Assembly: GCF_029784155.1 (NCBI RefSeq)
Contig: NC_073691.1
Coordinates: 27,137,976-27,201,975 of the forward strand
Length of the DNA: 64,000 nt
Reading direction: 5' to 3'
From: Uranotaenia lowii
Lineage: Eukaryota > Arthropoda > Insecta > Diptera > Culicidae
Positions 23,591 to 33,560 of this stretch are shown piece by piece (position 1 is the stretch's first letter; every line of letters starts with the position of its first letter). Made by a program: the position numbers and the translations under genes. The notes under the pieces are model-generated. The model saw nothing but the letters and a program-made list of their open reading frames with translations, ran no database searches and had not been told where the DNA came from.

Positions 23591-25608
23591 GATTTTCCCA
23601 ACTTCAGTAAGATTCTAAGTGTTTTTCTTTGAAAAGCAAATTTTCTCTCAAAAACCGTGTTAATTCCCGAAAACCGTGTAATAAAAACCGTGAAAAAAAA
23701 AACCGCGTAAAAAAAACCTTGGTGTACTTTATTCGGCGTACTTGAAAATTAATTGTCTAATACCTTTATTTTTATCGAATCACAAAAAAACGTTTGTTCA
23801 CAGTGTGCTTTCATTCGAACCCTACGAATTCAGCGATTAATGACGGGGACTGACTTGCAGTTCTTTTTAAATGTGAATGCAGTTGCAACAAAGTTGTTTT
23901 TATTTTTCAGATGAATTAAGCTGTGATAATTTAGATCATTTTGATACCCCGTTTTTCTCAATTTTGAGTGATAATCCCTCCAAAACCGGTTATGCTATCT
24001 AAAATAGAGGTAAAAAAGTTCAAGGGTGTATACGTTCTTCTCGATTGTCTAATCATCTGTCACTTAGTTTTATCATGCCTACATTTAATGTACCAATAAA
24101 ACAGTTTTTCAACTTGGCTTGAACGCTAGTTTTAAAAGCGCATTGAGTGCTTTATTAAAACAGTTACCACAGCTCTAACAAAAACAGGAAAGGATGTGTT
24201 TTATTGAATCTTTAGCATTACTTTTGCTACATTTTTATAACACTCCTAAGATAGTGTTTTATTAAAGTTTTAGCAAAACGTTAAGGCTCTTCTAGAAAAC
24301 ACGATAAATGAAGCATTTCTTATGTTACAATAAAACCGTTTAAAAAATTCGATGCCATGGAAAAGTCTTCATAAAAAATTATTAAAACACAAGAAAGCCA
24401 ATTGGCTTTATCTGTGTTACTCGGGTTGTGAAATGAGAACAAACATAACCATAACATTATTCTATAGTCTTCCCTAACTTAAAAAATATCGCATTTTTTT
24501 TTACTCCCACGAAAATGCTTCTAGGTTATCTACGGTTCCAAGTATCGTTCTAATTTTTTAAGCATAGAAACTTGAAGTTACAAACTATCAAAAAATGTAA
24601 AAGGGTGCGAGTTGCTAAATTTTTCCAAAAAGATATGGTGAAAATAAGAAAAGGGGATCCAGCATCTCCACTCTCCCCTATAGGCTCGAAAACTACTGAA
24701 CCGATTTTCGTAAAAATTGGCAGGTGGGTGCTGATGAGACCGGGGTAGGTTCCTTTCACAGTTTGAGGGGGCGGGAGCTTCCATAAAAATTTCATTGCAA
24801 AACTCTCGATAACTCTTTGAGCAAATTAAACCAAATTGGCTTGGGAAGATATTTGAACATGGGAAAAGGTTTTATGATTGTTTGAAACTCCTCCCGATTT
24901 GCATTGGGAGGATAGGAAGAAGGCATATGGCCCATACAATTTTTTGTAATACCCGATAACTGAACAAGCGACCGACGGTATTTGGGTGAATGAAATGTTC
25001 TCAAGATGGTTTGAAGCAATTTTTTGCAGAACTGGTGAAATAATCGAGCAAATGGAACTAAATTTTGCATGGGAGGTTTTTGGGTTGAAGAAATGTTTCT
25101 ATGCTTATTTGGGAACATCATACATTTTTTGCATAACTCGATAACATTTTAAGTAAATGGGGTCAAATTTACCATAGTAAAATATATGGAAATAAGATTT
25201 TACGGCTCTTCCTTTCTTTTCATTGCGGAGCTTGAAAAGGGAGAGGGATGAAACCAAACTTTTTTTTTAATAACTCGAGAAATGATCGAGCAGATTTTGA
25301 ATAGAAGGGATTAGGTGGGGCACGATAAACATTTTCTTCATTATTAAACAGGGGTAATCTCATAATTGTATTTTAATGACATGGAAAGTAATCAAGCAAA
25401 TGGAACCAAATTTGGCTTGAGAGAGGAATTTAATTCTAGTAAAAAAATTACTGTGGCAGAATTTTGGAAGTTATGAATAAAAAACACAGAGTTTTAATTT
25501 TAGATAAAAATAATGATTGTACAACAAATTTTAGGACCGGTTTTCAATCTCTTTTCTTAAATTTCCATTAATGTTAGAAGGTGTAGCACAGCACGTCGGG
25601 TCAGCTAG

Positions 25609-26669
25609 TGAATAATAAAATAATTGTTGGAAATCAGTGTACCTTGAAGGACTACCGAAAGCTATTAGAAAACAAATTGTTAAATTTCTGTACGCTCTAA
25701 ACAAGAACTTTTATTTATTTTTCTCGACTGTAAATCCGATAACATTCCCACGGTTGCAGAAAGAATCGCTTACTTGATTTGTATTTTGTATTCGTCTAGA
25801 TTGGCGAATCTTTGCCTACTACTCCGTTATTGGCCTTTCTACTTCTGCGTTCCGCCTGCTTCGTTGTCCAAACACCGCTCGTTTGAACTTGGTAAAGTAA
25901 TCTCATTCCAACACTCTCGGTTCGGTTCGACGAATCCGCTAGCGGATTGTTTGTAGCTAGCTACTTGTACTCGTACATGTTGGTACAGATTTCGGAGAGC
26001 CCAGCTACTACTGGCTCTAATCACAACAACTTCGGGGTAGCGCAGAACACTACAACCGAGCTCTTATATCGCTATAGACGCCAACTGCTCCCCAGTGTGA
26101 GGTCGAGTAATAGGAGCTCAAGACAGTTCGTACCTACTGGTAGTAGTTCGGTGGAGCTTGTTCCCCCCAACAAGTGAGAAGCGGGCGAGTCTAATCAGTT
26201 CTCTACTTACACGCTTATGTGGGGAAACAGAGCTCGAAACACGGAAAAAAAAAACTTTCTTCCCGAGAGTACTCAGAAAGAACTCCGACCCATCTCGACT
26301 TGGTAGCGGGAGCGAAGGAAACTTTTTGGGGGGATTCCGAAAAACACGATGACTGGTGTCCCGTTTCGATGTTCCGAGTTTCGGTTCTACTTTCGGGAAA
26401 CGAAAACCGAACACGACAAATTCGAGTGAGAAAGGTAACATGCGCTAGGAGGTCAACGATTTGTCCCGAAGCGATGATGCGGGAAGAAGGAATGGAAAAT
26501 CGAAAAATCGAACTTTTTTTTGTTGTTTTCCCTGTGCAGGAAAAAGGCTGTTAGGTTGCTGGAGTTGGTTGTTGTTGTTATTTTCTTTCTAAACGGAGTA
26601 TGCGTTGAAGCTGGAGACCTACTGGGATGGTACACGCAAAGGTACCATCGTCAATTTCCTGTTGTGTCG
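25609..26669. other. GC-richer intergenic or gene-flanking DNA
   Basis: From about 25770 the composition becomes balanced. No complete gene is recognised. At 26513-26537 a long pyrimidine tract followed by TGCAG looks like a strong splice acceptor; the frame after it (described as a finding) stays open up to the Copia insertion and beyond. Other ORFs here (up to 111 codons) overlap on both strands and are not called. Confidence 0.4.
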
Positions 26670-26674
26670 GTATC
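26670..26674. other. Copia target-site duplication (left), GTATC
   Basis: The same pentamer follows the other LTR at 31148-31152. Five-bp duplications are typical of Copia integrases. Confidence 0.93.
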
Positions 26675-26870
26675 TAACAAAGGGTTTTACGGAGCAGAAG
26701 AAAAGACGAACGCGTCCGATTGGTAGAAGATATATTTGACAAGTGAAGAGTACACGTCTAATGAAAAGTACTCTAGAAGAGAGTATAGCAAAGTCTAGTT
26801 TACATGAATAGGAGAAGTTACACATCTGAATCTTAATAACAAACCAAATGAGATTGGGTTATTCTTAACA
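26675..26870 (-). repeat. Copia 3' LTR
   Basis: On the minus strand it starts TGTTAAGAATAACCC and ends CCCTTTGTTA. I compared it by eye with 30952-31147 and found no difference. Confidence 0.93.
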
Positions 26871-26889
26871 CCCCTCCTTAATCCAATCG

Positions 26890-29800
26890 CTATTGCAAAC
26901 CAAACTTTAGGCAATGTCTTTTAAAAATCACTGGAGACAGACCCTTGGTCAACATGTCCGCTGGTTGGTCCCCGGTTGGAATATACTTGACTGCAATCTT
27001 CCCGCTCTGAACACTTTCTTTGATGAACTGTATCTTCACTTCCGTGTGCTTGAGCCTTCTTGATGGAGCGTCGGATGTTGCAATCGCTATGGTAGACTGG
27101 TTGTCCTCGAATATGTCTACCGGTTTCGGTTCCAGGATCCCAATTTCGACGAACAATTTTCGGAACCAGAGTGCTTCGCAGATACACTCGGCTAAAGCCG
27201 AACACTCGGCCTCCGTCGAAGATAACGCCACAGTTCGCTGCTTCTTGGTGCTCCAGGCCGTTGTAGCACCATAGACTTGAATCAGGTAACCAGAGACAGA
27301 ATGTCGGTCGTTCACGTCTGTTGCCCAATTCGCGTCAGCGAAACCTACAAGCTGACCACATGATGATTCGGATCGACTGTACACTAAGCCTTGATCAGTG
27401 GTACCGCGTAGGTAGCGAAGAATCCGTTTGCCGTGAGTCCAATGCTCTTCCGCAGGGTTGCATTGGAACTGACTGAGGTAAGACACTGCAGCACTCAAGT
27501 CAGGACGAGAAGTAACCACTAGGTAAGTCAGACAACCTATTAGCTCTCGGTACGGCTTGTCCAACTTCGACGATGACTCCTCCTTCTTAAGCTGCAGATT
27601 CACTTCAATTGGAGTGCTCGATGGTTTACACGACTCCATTCCAAATCTTCTGAGCACCGCCTCCGTATATCCTGGTTGGTTCAACTTGATCACTCCTTCC
27701 GATCGATTTCGCTCGATTTTCATTCCGAGGAACATGTCTGCTTCGCCAATGTCAACCATCTTGAATTCCTGCTTCAACAACCGTTTGACGACTTCAATTT
27801 CTTGGAGGGACTTCGAGATAATCAACATGTCGTCTACGTACAATAGGAGATACAATGGACTTGACTTTTCGTTTCGCACATACAAACAGGCATCTTCCAC
27901 ACAGCGTCTGAATCTCATTCGATCTGCGAACTGGTTGAACCGATCGTTCCAGGCTTTTGAGGCTTGTTTCAGCCCATAGATGGATTTGCTCAACTTGCAG
28001 ACCTGGTTCCCCTCCTCAAATCCACGAGGCTGTCGCATATAGATGTCTTCGGTTAACTGGCCGTTCAAAAACGCCGTCTTGACATCCATCTGGTGCACTT
28101 CGAGATCTTGCTGATTAGCTAAAGCAAGCATCGTTCGAACAGTTGTCATTTTTGCTACTGGCGCGTAGGTCTCGGTGAAGTCAAAACCTCTGCGCTGACT
28201 GAATCCCTTAGCGACTAATCTTGCTTTCCGTTTCTGGACACTACCGTCTGAATTCAGTTTCAACCGGAAAACCCATTTACAATCGATGGGCTTCCGATCT
28301 GGAGGCAAGTCCACCAACTGCCAAGTCTCGTTCTCAGCTAACGAGTTCATCTCCTCATCAATTGCCGCCTTCCATTCCGGCCAATCATCCAAAGTTTTCA
28401 GGTCATCGATGCTAGTCATATTCTCTACGTAGCTCTCAGCACCCAAAGCGAAAGCAACACAAACGTAATCATTGAGCTTGACCGGAGGATTTCTTGTTCG
28501 CTCGCTACGTCGTACATTTTCGGCTTCTTCTGGCTCAGCAACAGCATCTTCAAAAGCAGGATCATCTTCGGCTAAGGAATCGTCAAAATTCGGTGCCACG
28601 CATTCCACCTCTTCGGATTCTGTCGGCGGTTTCCCTGAAACCGGACCAGCAAGTTGACGATGTTCCTCGGAATTCTCCTTGTCTTCTACTCTGACCCCTC
28701 GAACTGCCTCGGTGGATGGCGACTCATCGAAGGTAACATCACGAGCGAGGAAAATTCGGCGACCGTCCCATATTCGATACCCATTCACGTTGAATCCGAC
28801 CAAACGACCGATTTGGCTCCGAGATTCAAGTTTCTTCCGTTTCTCTTTGGGTACAAAACAAAATGCTGTACTGCCAAATACACGCAACTTGGAAACGTCT
28901 GGCTTTCGGCCATGCCACTTTTCGAAGGGAGTTTTCTCTTCCGTAACAGCTGATGTAGCGCTTCGGTTAATCAAATAAACTGCCGTCAACACGGCCTCGG
29001 GCCACATATTCTTATTCATACCAGAGTCCTCGATCATCGCTCTCGTTTTATCCATAATGGTTCGATTGAGTCTCTCGCTAACACCGTTTTGTTGCGGTGT
29101 GTGTGGGACGGTGTATTCTATCTGGATACCTTTGGTGCGACAAAATTCCTTAAATCTGGCACCAACATATTCGCCGCCGTTGTCGCAGCGCAATCTGCTT
29201 ATGCGGCTACCAGTGTGCGCCTCAGCCATCGACACGTATGTTTGGAATGCATCAAGTGTCTCGTCTTTAGTGTGCAAGAAATATACAGCACTAAAGTGAG
29301 AAAAATCATCCGTAAAGGTAATAAAAAATCGCTTACCATTCCAGCCGGTTGGCGCCAGGGGTCCACAAACATCGCTATGGATGAGTTCGAGGGGTCGAGA
29401 GCTCCTTGGTAGCGGCATACTCTTGAATGGCTTCCTTATCTGCTTCCCTTTGACGCAAGGTTCACACACAGCCTCGCCAGGAACATCACTTTTCTTCAAT
29501 TGAAGACCACTCACCATATTTCCACTAATCAGCTTCGATAGTCCACTCTTTCCAATGTGGCCGTACCTCCTGTGCCACAGATCTTCTTCACTAACACTCA
29601 CTAACATTTCTTCGTGCCTCACTACGTCCACGTTCAGTTCGTAAAGCCGTTCCTTGCGGCTGGCACAACACACAACTTTACCGTTTTGTTTTATGTGGGC
29701 TTCGTTCTTCTCAAACACCACTTGCATACCCAGTTGGTCCAGGCGCCGGATGGAAAACAGATTGTATTTCATCCCGGGCACCAACATAACATCCTTGACC

Positions 29801-30831
29801 ACACACTTCACTCGTCGTTTTCCCACTCTGGCAACCATGTTCACTTTGCCAATACAACGACTCAACAATACTTCCCCAGAAGCAACTCGAATTTCCATCG
29901 GAACACTCAGTTCCGTGATATCGCACATCCAATCTTCACGACACACCATGTGGTCTGAAGCACCTGAATCCAGGATCCAGCTGGATTTATTGCACACCCC
30001 ACTTGCACTTAACGAATCACTCACGAATGTTACAGCAGACTCTCCAAAGTTTGCTTTTTCTTTCTTGCTGTATTTCTTTTTATTCGGATTCGTGTTTTTC
30101 AGCAACGGGCACTCAAACCGCTTATGGCCGCCCCTCCCACAAGAGAAGCACTTGATTTTCGCGGGAACACTACTTTTGCCGACAAAAGCTGACGAGCCAG
30201 CACCTTCCGCCCCCCCATCAGAATTTTCGCGCTTCACACTCTCACTAAGCAAACGAGCTTTCACAAAATCTAATGTGCACTGCTCAGTGGGTAGGGTTTC
30301 AAGAACCGTCACAAGCTGCCCATACGGCCGGGGCATAGTTTGCAGCAAATAGAACACAACCAAACTTTCTTGAAGCTGTACTCCCGCAGAATCAAGATCG
30401 CGCACTATTCGTTCGAATTCCACCAGATGATTTTGTAGCGGACCCGATTCATCGAATTTCATAGCGGATAACTTCTTCAGCAGGTAGAATTGGCCGGAGA
30501 TTCCCTTACGAGCAAACGTGTTTTGCAAAGTCGCCCAGATCTGAGCCGGAGTCCCCTTCCCCTTGATATGTTCAAGTTGGGAATCCGCAATATTCCGAAC
30601 AAGTACTGACTTGCACTTAACGTCCTGCCTTCTCCGTTCCACCAATCTCTGCTCTTTTTCACGCTTTATCGCAACCGAATCGTCCACTAGCACTTGCAGT
30701 TCCGGAACGTCTTCCACTGCGGAACGGATGCACTCTATCAGACCAAGTTCTTCAAGGTGCACCTCCATACGGAAGCTCCAGTTGGCATAATTGTTGCCAT
30801 CGAACGAATATATCTTCCGATCTTCCTCCAT
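26890..30831 (-). CDS. Copia Gag-Pol polyprotein
   Basis: The 1313-residue polyprotein is taken from the ATG at 30831 (MEEDRKIYSF). The frame is open upstream into the primer-binding site, but that 42-codon extension is an unlikely start. Domains in order: Gag with the DGNNYANW motif near residue 11; a CCHC zinc knuckle (C228, C231, H236, C241); an aspartic protease with DSGA at 288; integrase with HHCC residues H420, H425, C456 and C459 and the DDE triad D487, D550 and E586; reverse transcriptase with YVDD at 998-1001; and RNase H, including an FADANW motif followed by SSTEAEC. All catalytic motifs are present and there is no stop or frameshift. As in the family, Gag, protease, integrase and RT/RNase H would be cut from this precursor inside virus-like particles. 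No frameshift site separates gag and pol, so the Gag excess must arise another way; copia of Drosophila does this by splicing, which I have not traced here. Confidence 0.95.
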   Translation of the reverse strand: MEEDRKIYSFDGNNYANWSFRMEVHLEELGLIECIRSAVEDVPELQVLVDDSVAIKREKEQRLVERRRQDVKCKSVLVRNIADSQLEHIKGKGTPAQIWATLQNTFARKGISGQFYLLKKLSAMKFDESGPLQNHLVEFERIVRDLDSAGVQLQESLVVFYLLQTMPRPYGQLVTVLETLPTEQCTLDFVKARLLSESVKRENSDGGAEGAGSSAFVGKSSVPAKIKCFSCGRGGHKRFECPLLKNTNPNKKKYSKKEKANFGESAVTFVSDSLSASGVCNKSSWILDSGASDHMVCREDWMCDITELSVPMEIRVASGEVLLSRCIGKVNMVARVGKRRVKCVVKDVMLVPGMKYNLFSIRRLDQLGMQVVFEKNEAHIKQNGKVVCCASRKERLYELNVDVVRHEEMLVSVSEEDLWHRRYGHIGKSGLSKLISGNMVSGLQLKKSDVPGEAVCEPCVKGKQIRKPFKSMPLPRSSRPLELIHSDVCGPLAPTGWNGKRFFITFTDDFSHFSAVYFLHTKDETLDAFQTYVSMAEAHTGSRISRLRCDNGGEYVGARFKEFCRTKGIQIEYTVPHTPQQNGVSERLNRTIMDKTRAMIEDSGMNKNMWPEAVLTAVYLINRSATSAVTEEKTPFEKWHGRKPDVSKLRVFGSTAFCFVPKEKRKKLESRSQIGRLVGFNVNGYRIWDGRRIFLARDVTFDESPSTEAVRGVRVEDKENSEEHRQLAGPVSGKPPTESEEVECVAPNFDDSLAEDDPAFEDAVAEPEEAENVRRSERTRNPPVKLNDYVCVAFALGAESYVENMTSIDDLKTLDDWPEWKAAIDEEMNSLAENETWQLVDLPPDRKPIDCKWVFRLKLNSDGSVQKRKARLVAKGFSQRRGFDFTETYAPVAKMTTVRTMLALANQQDLEVHQMDVKTAFLNGQLTEDIYMRQPRGFEEGNQVCKLSKSIYGLKQASKAWNDRFNQFADRMRFRRCVEDACLYVRNEKSSPLYLLLYVDDMLIISKSLQEIEVVKRLLKQEFKMVDIGEADMFLGMKIERNRSEGVIKLNQPGYTEAVLRRFGMESCKPSSTPIEVNLQLKKEESSSKLDKPYRELIGCLTYLVVTSRPDLSAAVSYLSQFQCNPAEEHWTHGKRILRYLRGTTDQGLVYSRSESSCGQLVGFADANWATDVNDRHSVSGYLIQVYGATTAWSTKKQRTVALSSTEAECSALAECICEALWFRKLFVEIGILEPKPVDIFEDNQSTIAIATSDAPSRRLKHTEVKIQFIKESVQSGKIAVKYIPTGDQPADMLTKGLSPVIFKRHCLKFGLQ

Positions 30832-30934
30832 GTTCGCGCCGGTTTCACAAAACGAAAGCGAAAAACTTATCTTTCGGATCTGTACTAAGAACAGAGAATT
30901 TTCACTCGCGACGCAACAAGATCGAACACGTTTT

Positions 30935-30951
30935 CTGCTGGGCCCATAACC
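30935..30951 (-). promoter_or_regulatory. Copia primer-binding site (tRNA-iMet half)
   Basis: Directly after the 5' LTR the minus strand reads GGTTATGGGCCCAGCAG. This matches the known primer site of insect copia, which pairs with the anticodon half of the initiator methionine tRNA rather than its 3' end. Confidence 0.85.
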
Positions 30952-31147
30952 TAACAAAGGGTTTTACGGAGCAGAAGAAAAGACGAACGCGTCCGATTGG
31001 TAGAAGATATATTTGACAAGTGAAGAGTACACGTCTAATGAAAAGTACTCTAGAAGAGAGTATAGCAAAGTCTAGTTTACATGAATAGGAGAAGTTACAC
31101 ATCTGAATCTTAATAACAAACCAAATGAGATTGGGTTATTCTTAACA
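30952..31147 (-). repeat. Copia 5' LTR (promoter LTR)
   Basis: It is on the minus strand, with ends TGTTAAG and TTTGTTA. A TATA-like word (AAATATATC on the minus strand, about 31006-31014) lies inside and may serve transcription. It is flanked by the right GTATC duplication at 31148-31152. Confidence 0.93.
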
Positions 31148-31152
31148 GTATC

Positions 31153-32235
31153 GATGGAAAAGGAGAAGGTACAACAAGAAGACGATGATGATGGTCTGTT
31201 ATCGAATCGAATTGGTGTGTGCGTATATCGAAAGGGGGCCAGCCAGCTCGGCAGGAACCGGCCGCTGTGATCGAACACCGTTGTGTACCGTTTGCATTGC
31301 CGGATTCCTGTACCCCTGTTGGAAATCGAACGAGTCGATGGCTTTAAATATCTTTTGCTATCGGTTCCAATATATTGATTAAATTGGTTTTCGTCCCGCG
31401 CACCCTTCCTGTAAACTACTCTAATGGAGAAAGTTTAGGCAAACCAATCAGGCGGAACAACCGTAGTTGAAGTAGCAGGCTATGGGAAAACAGTCTGTCG
31501 ATGCTTTCCCTCCCATATAAAGTTCCAGAGCAAAGGGAACGCTAGCGTCACATAGCACGCACCGCTTGCTGCAAGTTTGTTGATAACGAACACGCGTGAA
31601 ACCTAGCCACGATAGCGTAGCAAAGCAGTCACGCTAAATTTGTTGACATCACATGAAAACGGTTAACGACGACCTCAGCAGTCGTCATCGTCGTCGTCGT
31701 CGTCGCTTAAAAATCCTTTAAAACATTAACAAGTAGTTTTCGTCACAGAACCGAACAGGGGAGCAGCATCGCGCGCAGTCGGTTCCGATTAGAAACGGGG
31801 GGCCATTTACACAGTTTTAAAACTTAAATCACCCCTACAACGATCTCGCGCGGTAGATTCACCCATTTCCCGCCCACCGTCGTGTGAGCTCCTGTTAAAA
31901 AGGCAAGATATTTAATATTTCCGAACGCTGTCTGTGGTGTCGTTGTTGGCCTTTTCACAAAAACGACTCTGCATTTGCCGACGCAGATTTTAAATACCCA
32001 CCACACGAATCGAGCCGAGTCGAGCACGCTGCCAGCCAGCAGCCCCGCTTTAAATTTAAAATATTTTAAATTTTCAAATAAAACTTAGCAAATTCGTTTC
32101 ATTTGAATCGGCCAGGGTCGAAGCGTTCGGCAGAGGTGGCGGTTTTAAAGTGGCGTTTTAAAGTTTAACGTTTCTATTTGGGTAGCGGAAAAGTATTGAA
32201 ATTTTAAAAATTGTTCAAATTGAATTTTTTTTTAA
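31153..32235. other. GC-richer intergenic DNA, no gene called
   Basis: Composition is balanced, with a short GTC trinucleotide run (about 31678-31707). ORFs are 68 codons or shorter and unrecognised. It could be gene-flanking regulatory DNA, because it differs from the AT-rich repeats around it. Confidence 0.4.
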
Positions 32236-33560
32236 TTGACAAAGTTGTCCAAATTGTCAAAAATGTCAAATTGTCAAAATAATCAAAATTGTCAAAAATT
32301 TCAAAAAAGTCAAATTGTTAAAACTGTCAAAATTGACAAAAATTTTGAAATTATCAATATTGCTAAAACTGTAGAAATCTGTCAAAATTGTCAAAATTAT
32401 CGAAATTGTCAAAATTGTCAAATTGTCAAAATTGTCAAAATTGTCAAAATTGTCAAAATTGTCAAAATTGTCAAAATTGTTAAAATTGTTAAAATTGTCA
32501 AAATCGTCAAAATTGTCAAAATTGTTAAAATTGTCAAAATTGTCAAAATTGTCAAAATTGTCAAAATTGTCAAAATTGTCAAAATTGTCAAAATTGTCAA
32601 AATTGTCAAAATTGTCAAAATTGTCAAAATTGTCAAAATTGTCAAAATTGTCAAAATTGTCAAAATTGTCAAAATTGTCAAAATTGTCAAAATTGTCAAA
32701 ATTGTCAAAATTGTCAAAATTGTCAAAATTGTCAAAATTGTCAAAATTGTCAAAATTGTCAAAATTGTTAAAATTGTCAAAATTGTCAAAATTGTCAAAA
32801 TTGTCAAAATTGTTAAAATTGTCAAATTTGTAAAAATTGTCAAAATTGTCAAAATTGTCAAAATTGTCAAAATTGTCAAAATTGTCAAAATTGTCAAAAT
32901 TGTCAAAATTGTCAAAATTGTCAAAATTGTCAAAATTGTCAAAATTGTCAAAATTGTCAAAATTATCAAAATTGTCAAAATTGTCAAAATTGTCAAAATT
33001 GTCAAAATTGTCAAAATTGTTAAAATTGTCAAAATTGTCAAAATTGTCAAAATTGTCAAAATTGTCAAAATTGTCAAAATTGTCAAAATTGTCAAAATTG
33101 TCAAAATTGTCAAAATTGTCAAAATTGTCAAAATTGTCAAAATTGTCAAAATTGTCGAAATTGTCAAAATTGTCAAAATTGTCAAAATTGTCAAAATTGT
33201 CAAAATTGTCAAAATTGTCAAAATTGTCAAAATTGTCAAAATGTTCAAAATTGTCAAAATTGTCAAAATTGTCAAAATTGTCAAAATGGTCAAAATTGTC
33301 AAAATTGTCAAAACTGTCAAAACTGTCAAGATTGTCAAAATTGTCAAAATTGTCAAAATTGTCAAAATTGTCAAAATTGTCAAAATTGTCAAAACTGTCA
33401 GGATTGTCAAAATTTTCAAAATTGTCAAAATTGTCAAGATTGACAAAATTGACGAAGTTGTCAAAATGCATAAAATTATCGAAATCGTCAAAATTGTTAA
33501 AAATTGTAAACATTGTAAAAAATTGCAAAAATTGTAATTTTTTTTCAAATTGTCGAAATT
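32236..33560. repeat. 9-bp satellite, unit GTCAAAATT (about 145 copies)
   Basis: Tandem 9-mers run for about 1.3 kb, degenerate at both edges and near-perfect in the centre, with scattered variants (TTAAAATTG, GTCGAAATT, GTCAAAACT). On the opposite strand the unit is GACAATTTT, one base from the GTCAATTTT register of the large array at 51.8-64 kb. It is in frame-preserving 9-bp register, so both strands show ORFs of up to 433 codons that are low-complexity artefacts. Confidence 0.97.

Larger units (their letters stand above)
22585..23724. mobile_element. Foldback-type element flanked by TA
   Basis: The outer ends TACAGTAAGCTTTTTTTAC and inverted TACACCAAGGTTTTTTTTAC are an imperfect TIR next to TA on both sides. 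Inside lie direct repeats of AAACCGTGTAAAAA (22600-22705 and 23640-23715). Further in are two inverted heptamer arms (TGAGACC on the left, GGTCTCA on the right) around a central stem-loop. There is no transposase. The TA flank and terminus suggest a Tc1/mariner or pogo relative, but this is weak. It is nested in the 3.8-kb element. Confidence 0.55.
21449..24425. mobile_element. Possible inner element with CCCAAGTA termini
   Basis: The word CCCAAGTAGCA at about 21451 and the inverted CCCGAGTAACA at about 24414-24424 form an 11-bp TIR with two mismatches. The same left terminus is present in the paralogous copy at 49830, so if it is an element it inserted before the two copies separated. No clean target duplication is visible. 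Confidence 0.3.
20840..24678. mobile_element. 3.8-kb GGGGA-family TIR element, nested in the Helitron-like repeat
   Basis: The left end is TA then GGGGAGAATGAGGATACTTG, followed by ATCCC. The right end is GGGGATCCAGCATCTCCACT then CTCCCC and TA, the inverted counterpart with a few mismatches. TA flanks both sides (20838-20839 and 24679-24680) in the middle of a recognisable host repeat. No transposase ORF is visible. The interior (20840 to about 22580) is homologous to 49432-51530. A foldback element (22585-23724) sits inside. The right 200 bp matches 1-241. Confidence 0.8.
20793..25608 (+). mobile_element. Helitron-like non-autonomous element split by a nested transposon
   Basis: The left piece (20793-20839) begins TCTATCTATAAAGATAAAAA and runs into TTTCTGTCTGGCTGTTC. 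The right piece (24681-25608) resumes with GGCTCGAAAACTACTGAACC. Together these form a 5' region I recognise as a common insect repeat. The 3' end is GGGTCAGCTAG followed by T, matching the Helitron rule of a CTRR end inserted before T, although I see no clear 3' hairpin. The right piece holds several imperfect units of a block like AACTCGATAAC followed by GAGCAAATGGAACCAAATTT (near 24800, 24950, 25030, 25145, 25280 and 25390). There is no Rep/helicase. The 3.8-kb insertion is annotated separately. Confidence 0.5.
26675..31147 (-). mobile_element. Complete Ty1/copia retrotransposon
   Basis: The 4473-bp element is on the minus strand. It has two 196-bp LTRs (26675-26870 and 30952-31147) that look identical by eye, a GTATC duplication on both sides, a primer-binding site, a polypurine tract (TAAGGAGGGG on the minus strand, ending at 26871) and one open gag-pol frame. 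Identical LTRs and an unbroken frame point to a recent insertion that may be active. It belongs to the Pseudoviridae-type Ty1/copia lineage by domain order (protease, integrase, reverse transcriptase, RNase H). It lies in GC-richer DNA that may include a host exon. Confidence 0.95.

Noticed and set aside
22645..23618. ORFs of 63-102 codons with SQVSGLR-like repeats
   Set aside because: Encoded by the heptamer minisatellite arms, on both strands.
30832..30957. Copia ORF extended upstream to 30957
   Set aside because: The first 42 codons overlap the LTR end and primer-binding site; the ATG at 30831 gives the standard copia start.
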